This document shows, piece by piece, positions 11,478 to 26,400 of a DNA stretch of 64,000 nucleotides. Position 1 is the first letter of the stretch. Every line of letters begins with the position of its first letter. Source of the stretch: Liolophura sinensis (Eukaryota > Mollusca > Polyplacophora > Chitonida > Chitonidae); the NCBI RefSeq assembly GCF_032854445.1, contig NC_088296.1, forward strand, positions 25,181,897 to 25,245,896, read 5' to 3'. A model generated the notes under the pieces. The model made no database searches. It was given only the letters and a program-made list of their open reading frames with translations, and was not told where the DNA came from. Both the position numbers and the translations under genes were made by a program.

Positions 11478-14400
11478 CTGACGGTTGGACAGAAATTAGT
11501 GATGTTGAACTCATAAAGATGAAGGCAATACTTATAAAGTAACACAGGTGAAGAACATTGCCTGTGTGCCAAGAATTGTAGACAGGCTCCCTTGGGCGCT
11601 CTACCTACATTTGTTACAATTTGCCAAAATAAAAGTACATGAATTTACAGTACAGGAAAACTAGACTATACGTATTAGAAAATAAATCTGCTTTTTTAAA
11701 ATTTTCCAGTATTTATATTGGCCCAGGGAAAATAAATATACTATAATCTATAAGACTACATGTACTGTAATTCAACAACTTTTTCGCATGATTGCAAGGT
11801 GTTTATTCAAGTATATTTTGAAGGTATTATTTTGTGCTGATTGATAAAATTATACTTTCTTTGAAGCTCTGAAACTGGCCAATCCAACCAATGTTGTTTC
11901 CTCTCCAAAATCAAATTAAAACGTGCACAAATTGCACTGAAAGTTGCTCTTACATATGCGAAAGGGTTGACTTAGGTTATATGCATTTCCCGAGATAACT
12001 TTACTTTGCATTATGAAGAATGCAAACAAAAAACAACAAAAGGCATAAATTTCTGAAGATTAAACCTAGCTGGTTTTGTCCAGGTTCATTATAAATATGG
12101 ATATGGACGACTCTTTTGAAGTCATATCTATAACCTGCGAACTACGCCATACACAAACTAAAATCTAATTATCCCAACCCAAAAATTGGTTGGGTTTAAA
12201 AGCTCACTTTCTGCTTAATGCAGGTATTTAGAGGACAAAATAACAGAAGAAAACAAAAGCAAGATGGTGTTGAATCGTGTGAACTGTGCCTTGCTATACA
12301 ACAAGAGAAAGATGGGAATGTTTGTCATTTTAAACAAAAATCCGTTGGTGGTAAGCCAACCCCACAAGTAAAATAAGGTAGATCAATGGGGGAAATTTCT
12401 TTTCTTTGTTCTGGCTGATGAAAAAAAGACAGCGATTTTAAAGATATTCACACTGAGAGAAATAAGAAAGATAAGGGATTCTATGAAAAGCTCAATAAAA
12501 ACTGTAGAGCAAGCTGTTTTTCTGACGGGTTGGTCAGGTCGCCCCGAACACACACTCTAGATATATACAGTAGAGGCAATGGAAATCTGTCTTACAAGTA
12601 CGCCTATGCTTGTCTACTTGAAAGCACAAAGACATTAACGTGCTGGCTATTGTGTCACAGTCAGGTGTCACGGTCACGTGTCAGATACTGCTCCTGGGTC
12701 TCCATTAAATATTTATCTCTGACTTGATTGTTGTTTAACACCATTCTCAAAGACTTTTTGACTTATACAGCAGTGGGCAGTTTTACGAGTGAAGGAATCC
12801 AGAGCACATGAGCCATAAACCACCAACCTTTGGTAAGTTAATGATGAACTTTCCCTTGGCATGTGACATACAGATACGTAGACAAAACTAGTGGAAGCCA
12901 AGTGCTTTTCATCAAACGACAGCCCAAACAGTCACACGAGTGTCAATGGACCATTCATATTGTCCCCAAGCCCCCACAAACAGCGAGATATGGCTAAGTC
13001 CTCTAGGTTGCAGCAAGAGCTGAGCTTTATGTGAGAGAGCCAGCTAGGACTGTCATGATCGTGACCTCACCATAAAAAAAAAAGACTTCACAATATGGCT
13101 ATAATACTTCTCCAGAAGTGTTGAACCATAATTAATTTTCCATTCGCTAAAAAAAATCACATTTCAACATTTACTTTTCAAAAAGTACTGGCATTAAAAA
13201 ATACCAAAAAGTCATCACGCAATGTCCGACATACAGGTCAAGTTTTCATACTTTAGAGCACATCCGTGTATGCTGAGGACTGGACATCAATACACCAATA
13301 CATGCAGAAGGATCTAAGGGCAAAATAAGCGCAGTAGCAAATATTTCTCATCTAAAAAAAGTTGGTTCTAAACAGTGTAAAAACACGTGATTCTCTGCTG
13401 TAACACTATGGTGCTTGTGAACATGCTCTCTGCTATACCAGCACAGCAATATGCTAACCGAAACTGATGTATTTCAGAAAAAAAACAAAAGCATGCACCG
13501 TGTGGCCGGAGATCTTTTTAGGGGGATCACATTTCGTATTTAGATGATAAGACGACTCGATTTCTAATACAAAGCTGATCTGGATTGGAACAGACATCCC
13601 ATGACTTAAAAACTACTTAACGTGCTTGAGCCAATACTTTTAATTTATTCATGTATTTATTTGATTGGTGTTTTACGCTGCGCTCAAGAACATTTCAGTT
13701 ATACAACGGCTGCCAGCATTATGGTGGGATGAAATCCGACCATTCCAATACTTAACCATACCTAGGAACGAGGCTGAATTACCCTCCTGCTCTATCACAC
13801 TTACCATTTCTGGCTCTTGCTCTATCACACTTACCATTTCTGGCTCTTGCTCTATGTCCTCTTGAGCATCTACGTAAACACCGCTCCGCCTCTCCGTCAG
13901 TTTGTCCATCTCGACAGCAGCGTCTCCGTTCTGCGTCTCCAAAGCGCTGGCGTACGAGGTCTCCGTGCTGCTGCTGGTTGGTTGAGTCAGACTGGAGTGG
14001 ACAGGACTCAGGGAGGTCGGGGAGAGGCGGTCTTCTCCTGTTACAGGAGCATCTGTCAACAATCAGGGAGGCGCTGTAGAATTTGATATGTCAGAACGAC
14101 CTCCCATTACAGCTCCACCATTGGCAATCTAATATTCACCGTGGCACAGTCATGCCAGTGTTCATGGATGGCAACTACTCGATTATATTATCTACGGTAA
14201 AATAAACTAAAATTTCGCCTCAAAAGGCACATTTTCAAAGACAAATATATGTTATGAAATATTCCTTTTGGCACTGAAACTTTCCAGAAGTACATCATCG
14301 CACCTTCAAATAACCTCACTAAAATCAATAGAACTCTTGTAACCATGGCAAAATGTGCACTTTAATACAGACAAAACTTTTACCATAACCATAAAGGGAT

Positions 14401-17400
14401 AACTCTAAGTCTGTATGTATACATGTACGTGTATATATCTATCCAATTGTCTTTAAAACTGTTCAACACAGTGACACCTTCATGTATATTGCCGAAGACT
14501 CCAGGGAGTTCATGCTGACCCTGGCCTACATGTACATGTTCCACTTTCTCTAGTCTCAGATTACCTCAGTCAAGTGAACATATTTATGCGTGAATCAGTG
14601 CTTGCAACAATTTTTCATTTTATCATCATTCTGTTAAAAACAATCATCACTCTGTTAAAAACAATCATCATTCCGTTAAAAACAATTTCCTTTTTTTGGC
14701 ACAACTCTCACGATGTAAAACCTTTGTCATCTCAAACTTGGGTCATGAGACCAAGACAAATTAAGCTGTCTTTGAAATAGCTGTTAATGCAGGTTTTATG
14801 AGGAAATATTGAAATTTACAGGTAATTACGGCAGTAAAGGAAACTGTTAATGTTTGGACCTAAAAATGTACTTTGCAGTTTCATCCCTTTATCATTTCTT
14901 TGTCATCTGGGCAAGGTATGTACCTGGTACATCTCTAACAAATAATGGTACTGTGTATACCTGACAAAATGCATGATATTTAACAAAGAAAATTGTGTAC
15001 AAATACATGTATGAGTAACTACCACATACAGACATAAAACACAGTGAGAACAAAGGCAGTGAGAACAAAGCCAGTGAGAACAAAGGCAGTGAGAACAAAG
15101 CCAGTGAGAACAAAGGCAGTGAGAACAAAGGCAGTGAGAACAAAGGCAGTAATAAAAGCGAGAAAGAAGCAACAAAACTATTTCAGCCAAGATTCCATCA
15201 CTGCTAAGATTTGCAGTCAGCCCACGTATCAAGATTCCATCACTGCTAAGATTTGCAGTCTGTCAACGTATCAAGATTCCATCACTGCTAAGATTTGCAG
15301 TCGGTCAACATATCAAGATTCCATCCCTGCTAAGACTTGCAGTCTGTCAACGTATCAAGATTCCATCACTGCTAAGATTTGCAGTCCGTCCACGTATCAA
15401 GATTCCATCACTGCTAAGATTTGCAGTTCGTCATCATATCAAGATTCCATCACTGCTAAGATTTGCAATCTGTCAACATATCAAGATTCCATCACTGCTA
15501 AGATTTACAGTCCGTCAACGTATCAAGATTCCATCACTGCTAAGATTTGCAGTCTGTCAACGTATCAAGATTCCATCACTGCTAAGATCTGCAGTCGGTC
15601 AACGTATCAAGATTCCATCACTGCTAAGATTTGCAGTCTGTCAACGTATCAAGATTCCATCACTGCTAAGATTTGCAGTCCGTCAACGTATCAAGATTCC
15701 ATCACTGCTAAGATTTGCAGTCTGTCATCATATCAAGATTCCATCACTGCTAAGATTTGCAGTCAACATATCAAGATTCCATCACTGCCAAAAATTCTAG
15801 TCTGTCAACATACCAAGATTCCATCACTGCTAAGATTTGCAGTCTGTCAACACATCAAGATTCCATCACTGCTAAGACTTGCAGTCTGTCAACATATCAA
15901 GATTCCATCCCTGCTAAGACTGGCAGTCTGTCAACATATCGTCCTCCTAGCAACCCTGGGATCAGCACAACTCTCAGAATCAGTCCATTTGAAGCAGTAG
16001 CTTAACCATGGACTCAGTATCTGACATTTTCAATTTCCTGAATTCTGACCAAATAACTTAATCTATTAATCTTCAGATTGAACAATGAGAAAGCCTAATA
16101 AGGACCCTTTTTGGCACAAGATACTAAGTTTTAGTACACAGGTGTAGTTTACACCATTATTTCTGTTTAGATACTCTGAAGGGAAAATTTTGCCTTCAAA
16201 ATTACATTTTTTTATTTTTTTATTCATAGCTTTAAGCATCTGGATTCCTTGCAAGGAGCAGGAGGTGATAAATAACACTGAACCAAACAGATGCAGTTCT
16301 GATTTTTGCTGATTTCTAAAATTTAAAGAACTACTGGACAGCGAAATATCTGAAGGTTAGACACATTCTGATTACTTCAGAAAAAAATTCTTACCTAAAC
16401 TCTACATTTTTCATTATTTGCGCTAAAATCTTCTTAAATAAGGCCCATCACGCCTGGGTTAAATTTGGTTTGTTTTTCACTTCCAGTACTCTAAGTCATA
16501 CAACTAAAGAGTGTGCTGATGACTGGCCCAGCTGGCAACAAAAATAGCTGGCTTTTATATCAAAGGTCAACTAAGATTCCTGTCAAATTACAACCTTCTT
16601 ATAAACAATCTGAGCCCAACTGAGAGCTCCAAATCTGTGGAATCTGTGACTGACTGAAATAGCATTCCATGCACCATGCAAGTTTGAAAACAGGGGAAGT
16701 CACTGATGAGCAATACACTGCTTACACAAGAAAGCACAAAGGTTTAAAGAACTTCTGGAGGCTTTGAAGTGGTGACAGGACTGTGGTGAAAGGGGAGATC
16801 ACTACATGTACACAGTATGTGAAGCTCTGGCAGGAGAGTGGTGACAGGGGAGGTAACTATGTGTATGACATCAAAATTCATTGATTAGCCCTTTCCACCT
16901 TACATGTGACACCATAGAGTCTTAAACATCAAGTTGAACTGATGAATTATACCCATCATATCATTTGAACAACTTGGACTAGAGGTTCTGATGTTTTGAG
17001 AGGAGAGTGGTAATACGGGAGGTAGCTCCTTGTAAGTGACATTAAGATGCAGTGTTCAGCCCTTTCCACCCTACATGAAATACCACAAGTTATAAAGAAC
17101 TACTAAAGGCTGTGAAGTTGTAACAGGGGAGATCACTACATGTGTGTAACACTAAGATGAACTGATGAACCATACCCAGGAGATCACTAGAACAACTTGG
17201 GCTAGAGGTCGTGAAATATGACAGGAGAGTGGTGATAGGGGAGGTAACTACATGGTGTATCACCACGACGAACTGATGAACCATAGCCAGCAGACCACTA
17301 GAACAACTTGGGCTTGTGTTTGTGAAGTTCTGACAGGAGAGCGATGATAGGGGAGCTAACTACTTGTGTGTCACATCAAGATGAACTGATGAATCATACC

Positions 17401-20400
17401 CCGATCACTGGAACAACTCGGGCTACAGGTTGGGAAGTTCTGATAGGAGAGCAGTGATAGGGGAGCTAACTACTTGTGTGTGACATCAAGATGAACTGAT
17501 GAATCATACCCAGCAGATCACTAGAACAACTTGGGCTAGTGTTTGTGAAGTTCTGACAGGAGAGCGATGATAGGGGAGCTAACTACTTGTGTGTGACATC
17601 AAGATGAACTGATGAATCATACCCAGCAAATCACTAGAACAACTTGGGCTAGTGTTTGTGAAGTTCTGACAGGAGAGCGGTGATAGGGGAGCTAACTACT
17701 TGTGTGTGACATCAAGATGAACTGATGAATCATACCCAGCAAATCACTAAAACAACTTGGGCTAGTGTTTGTGAAGTTCTGACAGGAGAGCAGTGATAGG
17801 GGAGGTAACTACTTGTGTGTGACATCAAGATGAACTGATGAATCATACCCAGCAGATCACTAAAACAACTTGGGCTAGAGTTTGTGAAGTTCTGACAGGA
17901 GAGTGGTGATAGGGGAGGTAACTACTTGTGTGTGACACCAAGATGAATTGATGAACCATACCCAGCATATCACTAGAACAACTTGGGCTAGAGGCCGTAA
18001 AGCTCGGCGTACCCTCAGTGTGTTCTGTGTGCGTTGGTGTGGACTCGGACATGCTCAGGGATGAGTTTGCTCGGACTCCATCTCGATACTCAAGCGGACT
18101 TGTGTGGTCTAAACTGGATGCTGGAATCGACCTCGTAGAATGCTCAGTCCTGGTTAAAACGAGGAAAATAGCAATGTCAAACTACATACTTTCATTTATT
18201 TATCTCATCGGTGGTTTACGCCGTACTCAAGAATATTTCACTTTTATTACGACAAAGTTGGGAGCCCCATGAATCAAACTCGGGTCAGGTCATACCAAAG
18301 ACAAAGAAAAACAGAACTAGAGGTTAAAGCAAGGAAACAGGACTGTTTGACCCTGTGTCAGTATAATGTGACTGGGTGGGCATGGACTCGCCCTGCCGCA
18401 AGAAGACACACCTGATGACCCTTCGTCGTCATATGACTGAAAAATTGTTAAGTACGACATTAAACCCTTTTCTTGCACAATGGCAACTCAACTCCAAGCT
18501 GACATGGCCATTGTTCTCTTTCAGTTTTCAAATTACTTTAGGTGTAAAGCATCCTTTATTACGTCATGTGTAGGAGAATGGTTTGCTCATTCAACACAGG
18601 AGATTTGATCAACCAGTACTCTTCACCATCAGTAGAGTGTACGAGAAAAATACACATATCCAGCTGTGTATTTATTTATCCGTAATCTGTGATTTACGCT
18701 GTACTCAGGAGTATTTCACTTATATGACAGCAGCCAGCATTATCACGAGCATTAAATATAAAAAATTATTTTAATAAAAGTCTTTTTTATTGGTGAATTC
18801 TTTTTCTTTTACTCACTCCAGTTACTGACATTCCTATCCCAAAAGAAAAACACAAACACCAAAAAAAAAAAACCCCCAAAACTTCAGGCAATTTTAGGCA
18901 AAAATATTTAAACAGTCCGTTGTGAAACAGCAATTTTAAAAAAAAAAATTGTTTGTAGCACATTCATACCTGATGTAGCAACACTTCCTGCTAAATGTGT
19001 AAAGGGGAAAAAATCTAAATAAAACTGTTATTGATAATATATTTGATTGCTGGTTCTCATGCCGATATGAGCATCCAATTGGAACGATGCCTTCGACATC
19101 ATCATTCTTCAGCAGGCATTTCTGACTGTAATCAAATGTAACAATGTGATTTCGCTGCTTCATTTTTGGGATGCTAAGCTAATATATTAATATTGTGAAC
19201 AACACAACAGTGTTACATGTATATCAAGACAACATTTATCATTACAAGCTGCCTGGTCAAACAGGGATGAGTTTCTTAAGCCACATCTCACCTGTAACTG
19301 TTTGATGAATACTCCTCGTTAGAGGTTATGACTGTGTGGGAGACAACTTTAGAACTCACGACAGTCACCCCTGACCTCCTGGACTCGTACGAACCCACCA
19401 TCGGACCCGTGCTCGTCGAGATGGCCTCGGAGAATGTCGGAGGTGGCGTTGAATCCTCAGGGAGCAGGTCAGGCTTACCTCCCATTGCACCAGCAGCTAC
19501 AACAACAACGATGACCTTCTCAAGAAAACAGAATTTCCACTTTATGGCAAATCCACCAAAATTTTGCACTACAAGTCTAGTTTTAGAGATAAAATAAATG
19601 TGAAAATCAGTATCCAAGGTGTGATCCAAAGCTGTACATTTGAAGTCAATAACACAGTACTATCATTATTGAACCTAAAATGTCAAATACTCAGGACTTG
19701 CTTTTTCTTTTTTTTTTGGTTATCATTCTCTACCTACAAGTATTCATTTATTTGATTGAGGTTTTACGCTATACTAAAGAATATCATACTTATTAACCAT
19801 TAGTGTATCTGCAGGTCCTTCTACGGCTTATAACATACAGGAACATGTACAATATAATGTATTACTATTAGTATTACAGCTAAAACTGTAGGCAGCAGAA
19901 AATTCTGACACTACCACATACCAGCTTCGTCTGAAAAGCTTATTGTTCGTTGTGTTCGTTCTTGCATTCGTCGTTCAGGCTGCTCTGAAACGTCAGTCAT
20001 AGTCCTGGCCTTCATAGAAACTCCTTTCTTCTTAGATGGCGAATGCTTAAGAGCTGAAATGACAGAAGTCACAAGTAAAAGTCAAACTATAACTTTCCTG
20101 CAGCGAATTAAAACCATACATCATCTGAAGCTCTGGTCAACTCGAACGTTTTAAAATATGCTAATTACTAAATTATGTCACTTCATCAGAACATCAAGTC
20201 GGGTTTTATCACAGAGGTCATGCACTTACACGTACATATATTATCCAAGTCAAAATCATTTCAGCTGTTTTTTTTTTGTTTTTTTTCAGCAATTTTCAAA
20301 CTTTTGCTCCCCTAGAAAGCAAGACAGATTTAAAAAAAAAAACAAAAAAACTCCCCTCCCTCTTTTTCTAACCCCCAAGACAAAACATTTATTTTTCGGG

Positions 20401-23400
20401 GAAACATGATTCTTTTCTCCATTAACATAATTTGCATGCTGTAGAAACAAGGTGATTTGTATTTCAATATCTGGACTGAAGAAAAGAAATTAACCAACAG
20501 AGTACACTGCACAGGTAAAGGGCTTCATAATTGAAGATTCATGTGATCACAGTCATTTCTCAAACCATCTTTTTTTTTTTTAGCAAAATAACCATAAATG
20601 CAGTAGAAACTGATCTACAGTAACATTATAGCAACATCATAAACATGAAGTCTTTTCAATTGCATTTCAATCTGATGTTTGCTTAAATTGGTGATTATCA
20701 TGAAATTGCACAAATTATCCAACATCTAACTACATGTACCTTTAAAGATTTACTAACAAATACACTCAAAGAACGTAAAGGCTGAAATGGTTGAATGCAC
20801 ATAAAAGTGTAATCACAATTTAATACAGTTTGTCACATAGTTCCATTTTTCGTCTTCATTCATTTTCTCTCTCTCTCTCCACATACATGTATGCACTACT
20901 TAAACTACCTGGGGAATGCAGGTGTTTGGAGTTCCGATGAAGAGTTACTTCCCTTTGTTTGGTGACATCATTTTATGGCACAGCACAAGTCATTTCTTCA
21001 AACTGAATTCAACACCGCATATTACGTACACATACAATCATGGGAGTCAGACGAAAGAAATCATAAATTCACCATATTATTACATTGTCTGGTCTTAAAA
21101 AAAGAAACAAAACAAATTTTGGCGGCATTTTGTCTACGATAAAATAAACCGCCATGGTAGAACATGGATGAGTAGCTGTGGAATGCCATTAAATGGTGAT
21201 AACACAAATCTAAAGAGGTGTCACTGTGAACATCCCAAACTTTAAAACTGCATTCTGGCTACAGGAACATATAGCCTTGTACATCTACACATTGCACATG
21301 TGGGCGTGGCAGAAATAAATGTCTAAACACGCTAGCGCATGTTATTGGAGTCGAGTCATTCAGACGCAAACGCGCATCTCCAACAGCAAGTGCTGACTAA
21401 GTAAATTTGGAAAGCAACGCTTATACTAAAACACAACAAATACATTATTAAAATTTTCCAAATAAACATCTTAGAAGTAACTAAATTATACTGCTAAAGG
21501 TATGTTCTACATACACAAATCCTGGGGAAAAGAAATATTCACATCAAAGGTGTCTTGATAATTCTCCAACCTTTCTGTATGTTTGTTGTCTACATAGGAC
21601 AACATCTTATCCACATCAAGCATAAACAAAGAAACATGCAAGTTTATGCCTCAGTTACCATTTCAAGATTAAGTATATACACAAAGGAAAGTGAAAGTTT
21701 GCCCTTAGCTACCATTTCATGATACATTATAAACACAATGGAGAGTGAAAAGTTTGCCCTCAGCTATCATTTCACGAAACAATATGCACAATGGAGACTG
21801 AAAAGTTTGCCCTTAGCTACCATTTCACGACAGATATACACAATGGAGAGTGAAAAGATTGCCCCTTAGCTACCGTCTCAAGATATAGCATATTAAATGA
21901 AGGAAAGTGAACATAAGTCTGCCACTATATATGCATAGAAAAAATGATATGCCCTTAGCTACCAGTTCAAGACATGCCATAAAAATGAAGGAAAGTGAAA
22001 GTTTGCCCTTAGCTACCAGTTTCAAGACATGCCATAAAAATGAAGGAAAGTGGAAGTTTGCCCTTAGCTACCAGTTCAAGATATAACATATAATCAAAGA
22101 AAAGTGAAAGTTTTGCCCTCAGCTACCAGTTCAAGATATAGCATATAAACGAAGGAAAGTGAAAGTTTGCCCTTAGCTCCCAGTTCAAGATTTACCATAT
22201 AAACGAAGGAAAGTGAAAGTATGCCCTTAGCTACAGTTCAAGATATACCATATACTCAAAGGAAAGAGAAAGTTTGCCCTTAGCTACCAGTTCAAGATTA
22301 ACATATAATTAAAGGAAAATGAAAGTTTGCCCTCAGCTACCAGTTCAAGATATAGCATATAAACGAAGGAAAGTGAAAGTTTGCCCTTAGCTACCAGTTC
22401 AAGATATAGCATATAAACGAAGGAAAGTGGAAGTTTGCCCTTAGCTACCAGTTCAAGATATAACATATAATCAAAGAAAAGTGAAAGCTTGCCCTCAGCT
22501 ACCAGTTCAAGATATAGCATATAAACGAAGGAAAATGAAAGTTTGCCCTCAGCTACCAGTTCAAGATATAGCATATAAACGAAGGAAAGTGAAAGTATGC
22601 CCTTAGCTACCAGTTCAAGATATACCATATAATCAAAGGAAAGTATGCCCTTAGCTACCAGTTCAAGATATACCATATAATCAAAGGAAAGTTTGCCCTT
22701 AGCTACCAGTTCAAGATATACCATATAAATTAAGGAAAGAGAAAGTTTGCCCTTAGCTCCCAGTTCAAGATATAGCATATAAACGAAGGAAAGTGAAAGT
22801 TTGCCCTTAGCTACCAGTTCAAGATATAGCATATAAATGAAGGAAAGTGAAGTTTGCCCTTAGCTACCAGTTCAAGATATAGCATATAAACGAAGGAAAA
22901 TGAAAGTTTGCCCTTAGCTACCAGTTCAAGATATATCATATAAACGAAGGAAAGTGAAAGTTTGCCCTTAGCTACCAGTTCAAGATATGCCATATAAACG
23001 AAGGAAAGTGAAAGTTTGCCCTCAGCTACCAGTTCAAGATATAGCATCGAAGGAAAATGAAAGTTTGCCCTCAGCTACCAGTTCAAGATATAGCATTTAA
23101 ACGAAGGAAAATGAAAGTTTGCCCTCAGCTACCAGTTCAAGATATAGCATTTAAACGAAGGAAAATGAAAGTTTGCCCTCAGCTACCAGTTCAAGATATA
23201 GCATTTAAACGAAGGAAAATGAAAGTTTGCCCTCAGCTACCAGTTCAAGATATAGCATTTAAACGAAGGAAAATGAAAGTTTGCCCTCAGCTACCAGTTC
23301 AAGATATAGCATTTAAACGAAGGAAAATGAAAGTTTGCCCTCAGCTACCAGTTCAAGATATAGCATTTAAACGAAGGAAAGTGAAAGTTTGCCCTTAGCT

Positions 23401-26400
23401 ACCAGTTCAAGATATACCATATAAACGAAGGAAAGTGAAAGTTTGCCCTTAGCGACCAGTTCAAGATACACGTACATGTTTATATGAGGAAAAGTGAAAG
23501 TGAGCAAATGACAAGGTAATTTTGAGGTTATACCTGGATAGAAATTTATCTTTAACCATGCCCAACATGTACACGATACAAGCATACAAAAAGGTGGAGA
23601 GGTAATCCCTATGCTTCTACATACAATCCCCACCACAACATGTTTTGGTGGTGGTGGTGGAATGTTTCTAACACTTGTGGGATCGACATTTCATGTGGTG
23701 AAAATTAAAAAAAAAACAAGCATTTAAGTGTGCATAAAATCGTCATCATGAACAAATTATTAAACTCACCTGTAATAATAAGTATACCCTAAATGACCAT
23801 CACTTTCGTCCATGATTAACTTGCCCATTCTGAGAGTTCTATTGGGTTCAGATAGATGTTTTCAGGTTTGCTTGGAACGCATGGGATGATATTCTACTGG
23901 AAAATGTTAAGTTTCAGGACCAAAAGTAATATTTTGTGACATTTACTTAACTCTAAAAATGCCCTTTAGTCGGCGAAATTTTAGGTCATTTAAGGTATAC
24001 ACCGTCATATAAACTTTACTCCTGCATGACATGCCATCCAATTGTATTACATGAGCTTATTCCATTCACAACTCTCTTTACATCATTACATTTCCCATTA
24101 TCTATTTGTATCTTGGGCTTCATCTTTTTCTTATATAGAGGTTTTCATGTCCAAGGCAACAGAAGAGATAACAGCATGGCAAGTACAGGTGACCTAAGAC
24201 TCCCGAACAATAACAAGGTATGAGCAGTTTCCATGCAGCCCATCCCCGTGTTTTTAAAATGTAAACAACTTTTCTCTTGCCACAGCCATGTAGAACAGAA
24301 GTCAAAATAAACAAGCTTAATGCACTTCATGCTACAAGTAGCCAAATGAAACCACAACAACACCGCTGAAAGCCAAAAGTGAAAGTTATGGACATGTGAG
24401 AATTAATGTTGAGTCGTACACTCAGGGTTTCTGATTTTAATGTGTTTTTATGCAAATCAGGTTATTCCAGACAATAACAAAGCAATCTCTGTTAGACAAA
24501 AATTTATGAGACTTGTCTTAAACAATTTACAAAACAGTTCTGTTAAGCCACTTGAAAGATAAATAGCTAAAAGTCAGACTGAGTTCTACATGTTAACTTT
24601 TTTTAGAGGTTTGCGACATTGCCCTTTATTAGTTAGCAGATATTAGTGCGTACTGCATTATACTTCACATTTTAGTCATATCATTGGCAATTATTCCGAA
24701 AATCTTAAATTTCAGAAAGGACTGTTTCCACTAAAGTTTAAGCCTTCATCCTAATACAAGTGAGGCACCAAACTGAACAAAATACTACATTTACATAATG
24801 CAATAAGGCAGTGTAAGATTAACAACTCATTTCATTTTCCCAAATGGTAATATTAATTCTTTTTACTCCATTAAAGATGTAACAACTCTGCCATTCTGAC
24901 CATTAAATTATTTCACTTTAAAGTTCCAAAAAAAAAAAAACAGTGAAATACTCTAATCTAAATATTCCTAATATTTCAAAATATTCCAATCAAATAAAAA
25001 AAATGAATCATTAACAATGGTGCCCTCATTATTAACAGAAACATTTTTTAACTTGTTTCACTTTTTTGGAAAAAAAAAAACATGTATTTGACGAGAAAGG
25101 TTTTACCAGTAATTCAGTTACAAAAGACACCACAGTTCAAAATCAAAGACCCTGTGCAAACCAACCACAGCTTGCTTTACAATGCAGTTGAGAGAAGAAC
25201 TGAAAACAGGCAAATTATTAGGTGGCGCTAGACTCCATTTATGGGTTGCCATAGTTACCTAAGTGTACCAATTTTCGAAAACGTTGCATGCCCTTAAGTA
25301 GGGGTGGGTCCACTGTTGGCAGGGAAGAAAGAGAGGACATAACCATAAACAATGGGTAAAATAGTTACTTGTACAGGTATCAGGGGCACTCCAGAAATAT
25401 ACAACATGTAAATAAAAAAAACAAGACCATTAAATACAAGCCTGAAGAGACATTTTGGTACTAAGAAGTGTATCCTACACCACCCTACAGCAGTGGCTGT
25501 ACTTAGGCTATGTTCCTTCATTTTACTAAAACCTGTGTTCATAAACTGAATACAATCTTGTCTGCATTGATCTACCCACTCACTTGATGATGGCTGCTTC
25601 TCTCCAATCGCAGTAGCTTTTACCAAATGTTTGACCAATCCAATTCGCCTATACAAATGTGGGTCGGATTTAATATTGTGTCTTCATTAAGTTTTGACCG
25701 CAGATTGTCTACATACTGTGCAGTGGTTGGGTACAGAGAAGGAATATCACATATACGATACATCCACTGTCATGCAGAGTACTTCTATATATGAATGTCC
25801 AGGTATAACCAGCATGTACCTGGTCTGTTCTGTACATGTACAGGTATGATTGCTACATGCTGGCTTCCTTTCCAGCCGTATGTGGGGAAGGTCTGCAGCA
25901 ACCTGTGGATGGTCGTGGGTTTACCCCGGGCTCTAACCAGTTTCCTCCTACCATCATGCTGGCCGCAGTCGTATAAGTGAAATACTCTTGAGAACGGAGT
26001 AAAACACCAACCAATCAAATAAATAAATGAAAGCACAGTAAATGACCTAAACATTTGCTCATGACCAAGCCGTACATGTACATTGTGCCCTAAGCATTCG
26101 CTCATGACCAAGCTGTACATGTACATTGTGCCCTAAGCATTCGCTCATGACCAAGTTGAACATGTACACTGTGCCCTAAGCATTCGCTCATGACCAAGTT
26201 CTTCGTTGTGCCCTAAGCATTCGCTCATGACCCAGTTGTACGTTGTGCCCTAAGCATTCGCTCATGACCAAGCTGTACGTTGTGCCCTAAGCATTCGCTC
26301 ATGACCAAGTTGTACGTTTTGCCCTAAGCATTCGCTCATGACCAAGTTGTGCATTGTGCCCTATTACCAGTTCTGTAGAACTTAGACAAAATTTTTGTGG

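Noticed and set aside
13673-13804. Exon 17 reading on to the stop within the SINE as the true C-terminus
   Set aside because: Two consensus GTAAGT donors precede it and the extra residues derive from SINE sequence. Possible as an intron-retention form, but not preferred.
15044-16000. 318-codon ORF with [10 protein letters not shown] repeats
   Set aside because: By-product of the 15-bp and 42-bp arrays; the frame breaks wherever a unit has an indel.
22284-23047. 182- and 78-codon minus ORFs repeating [11 protein letters not shown]
   Set aside because: 18-residue period of the 54-bp array; not a gene.
25294-25656. 120-codon minus ORF as a PIP5K1 exon or nested gene
   Set aside because: No acceptor/donor pair in phase with exons 13 and 14, no recognisable motif, and exon 13 already joins exon 14 in frame.
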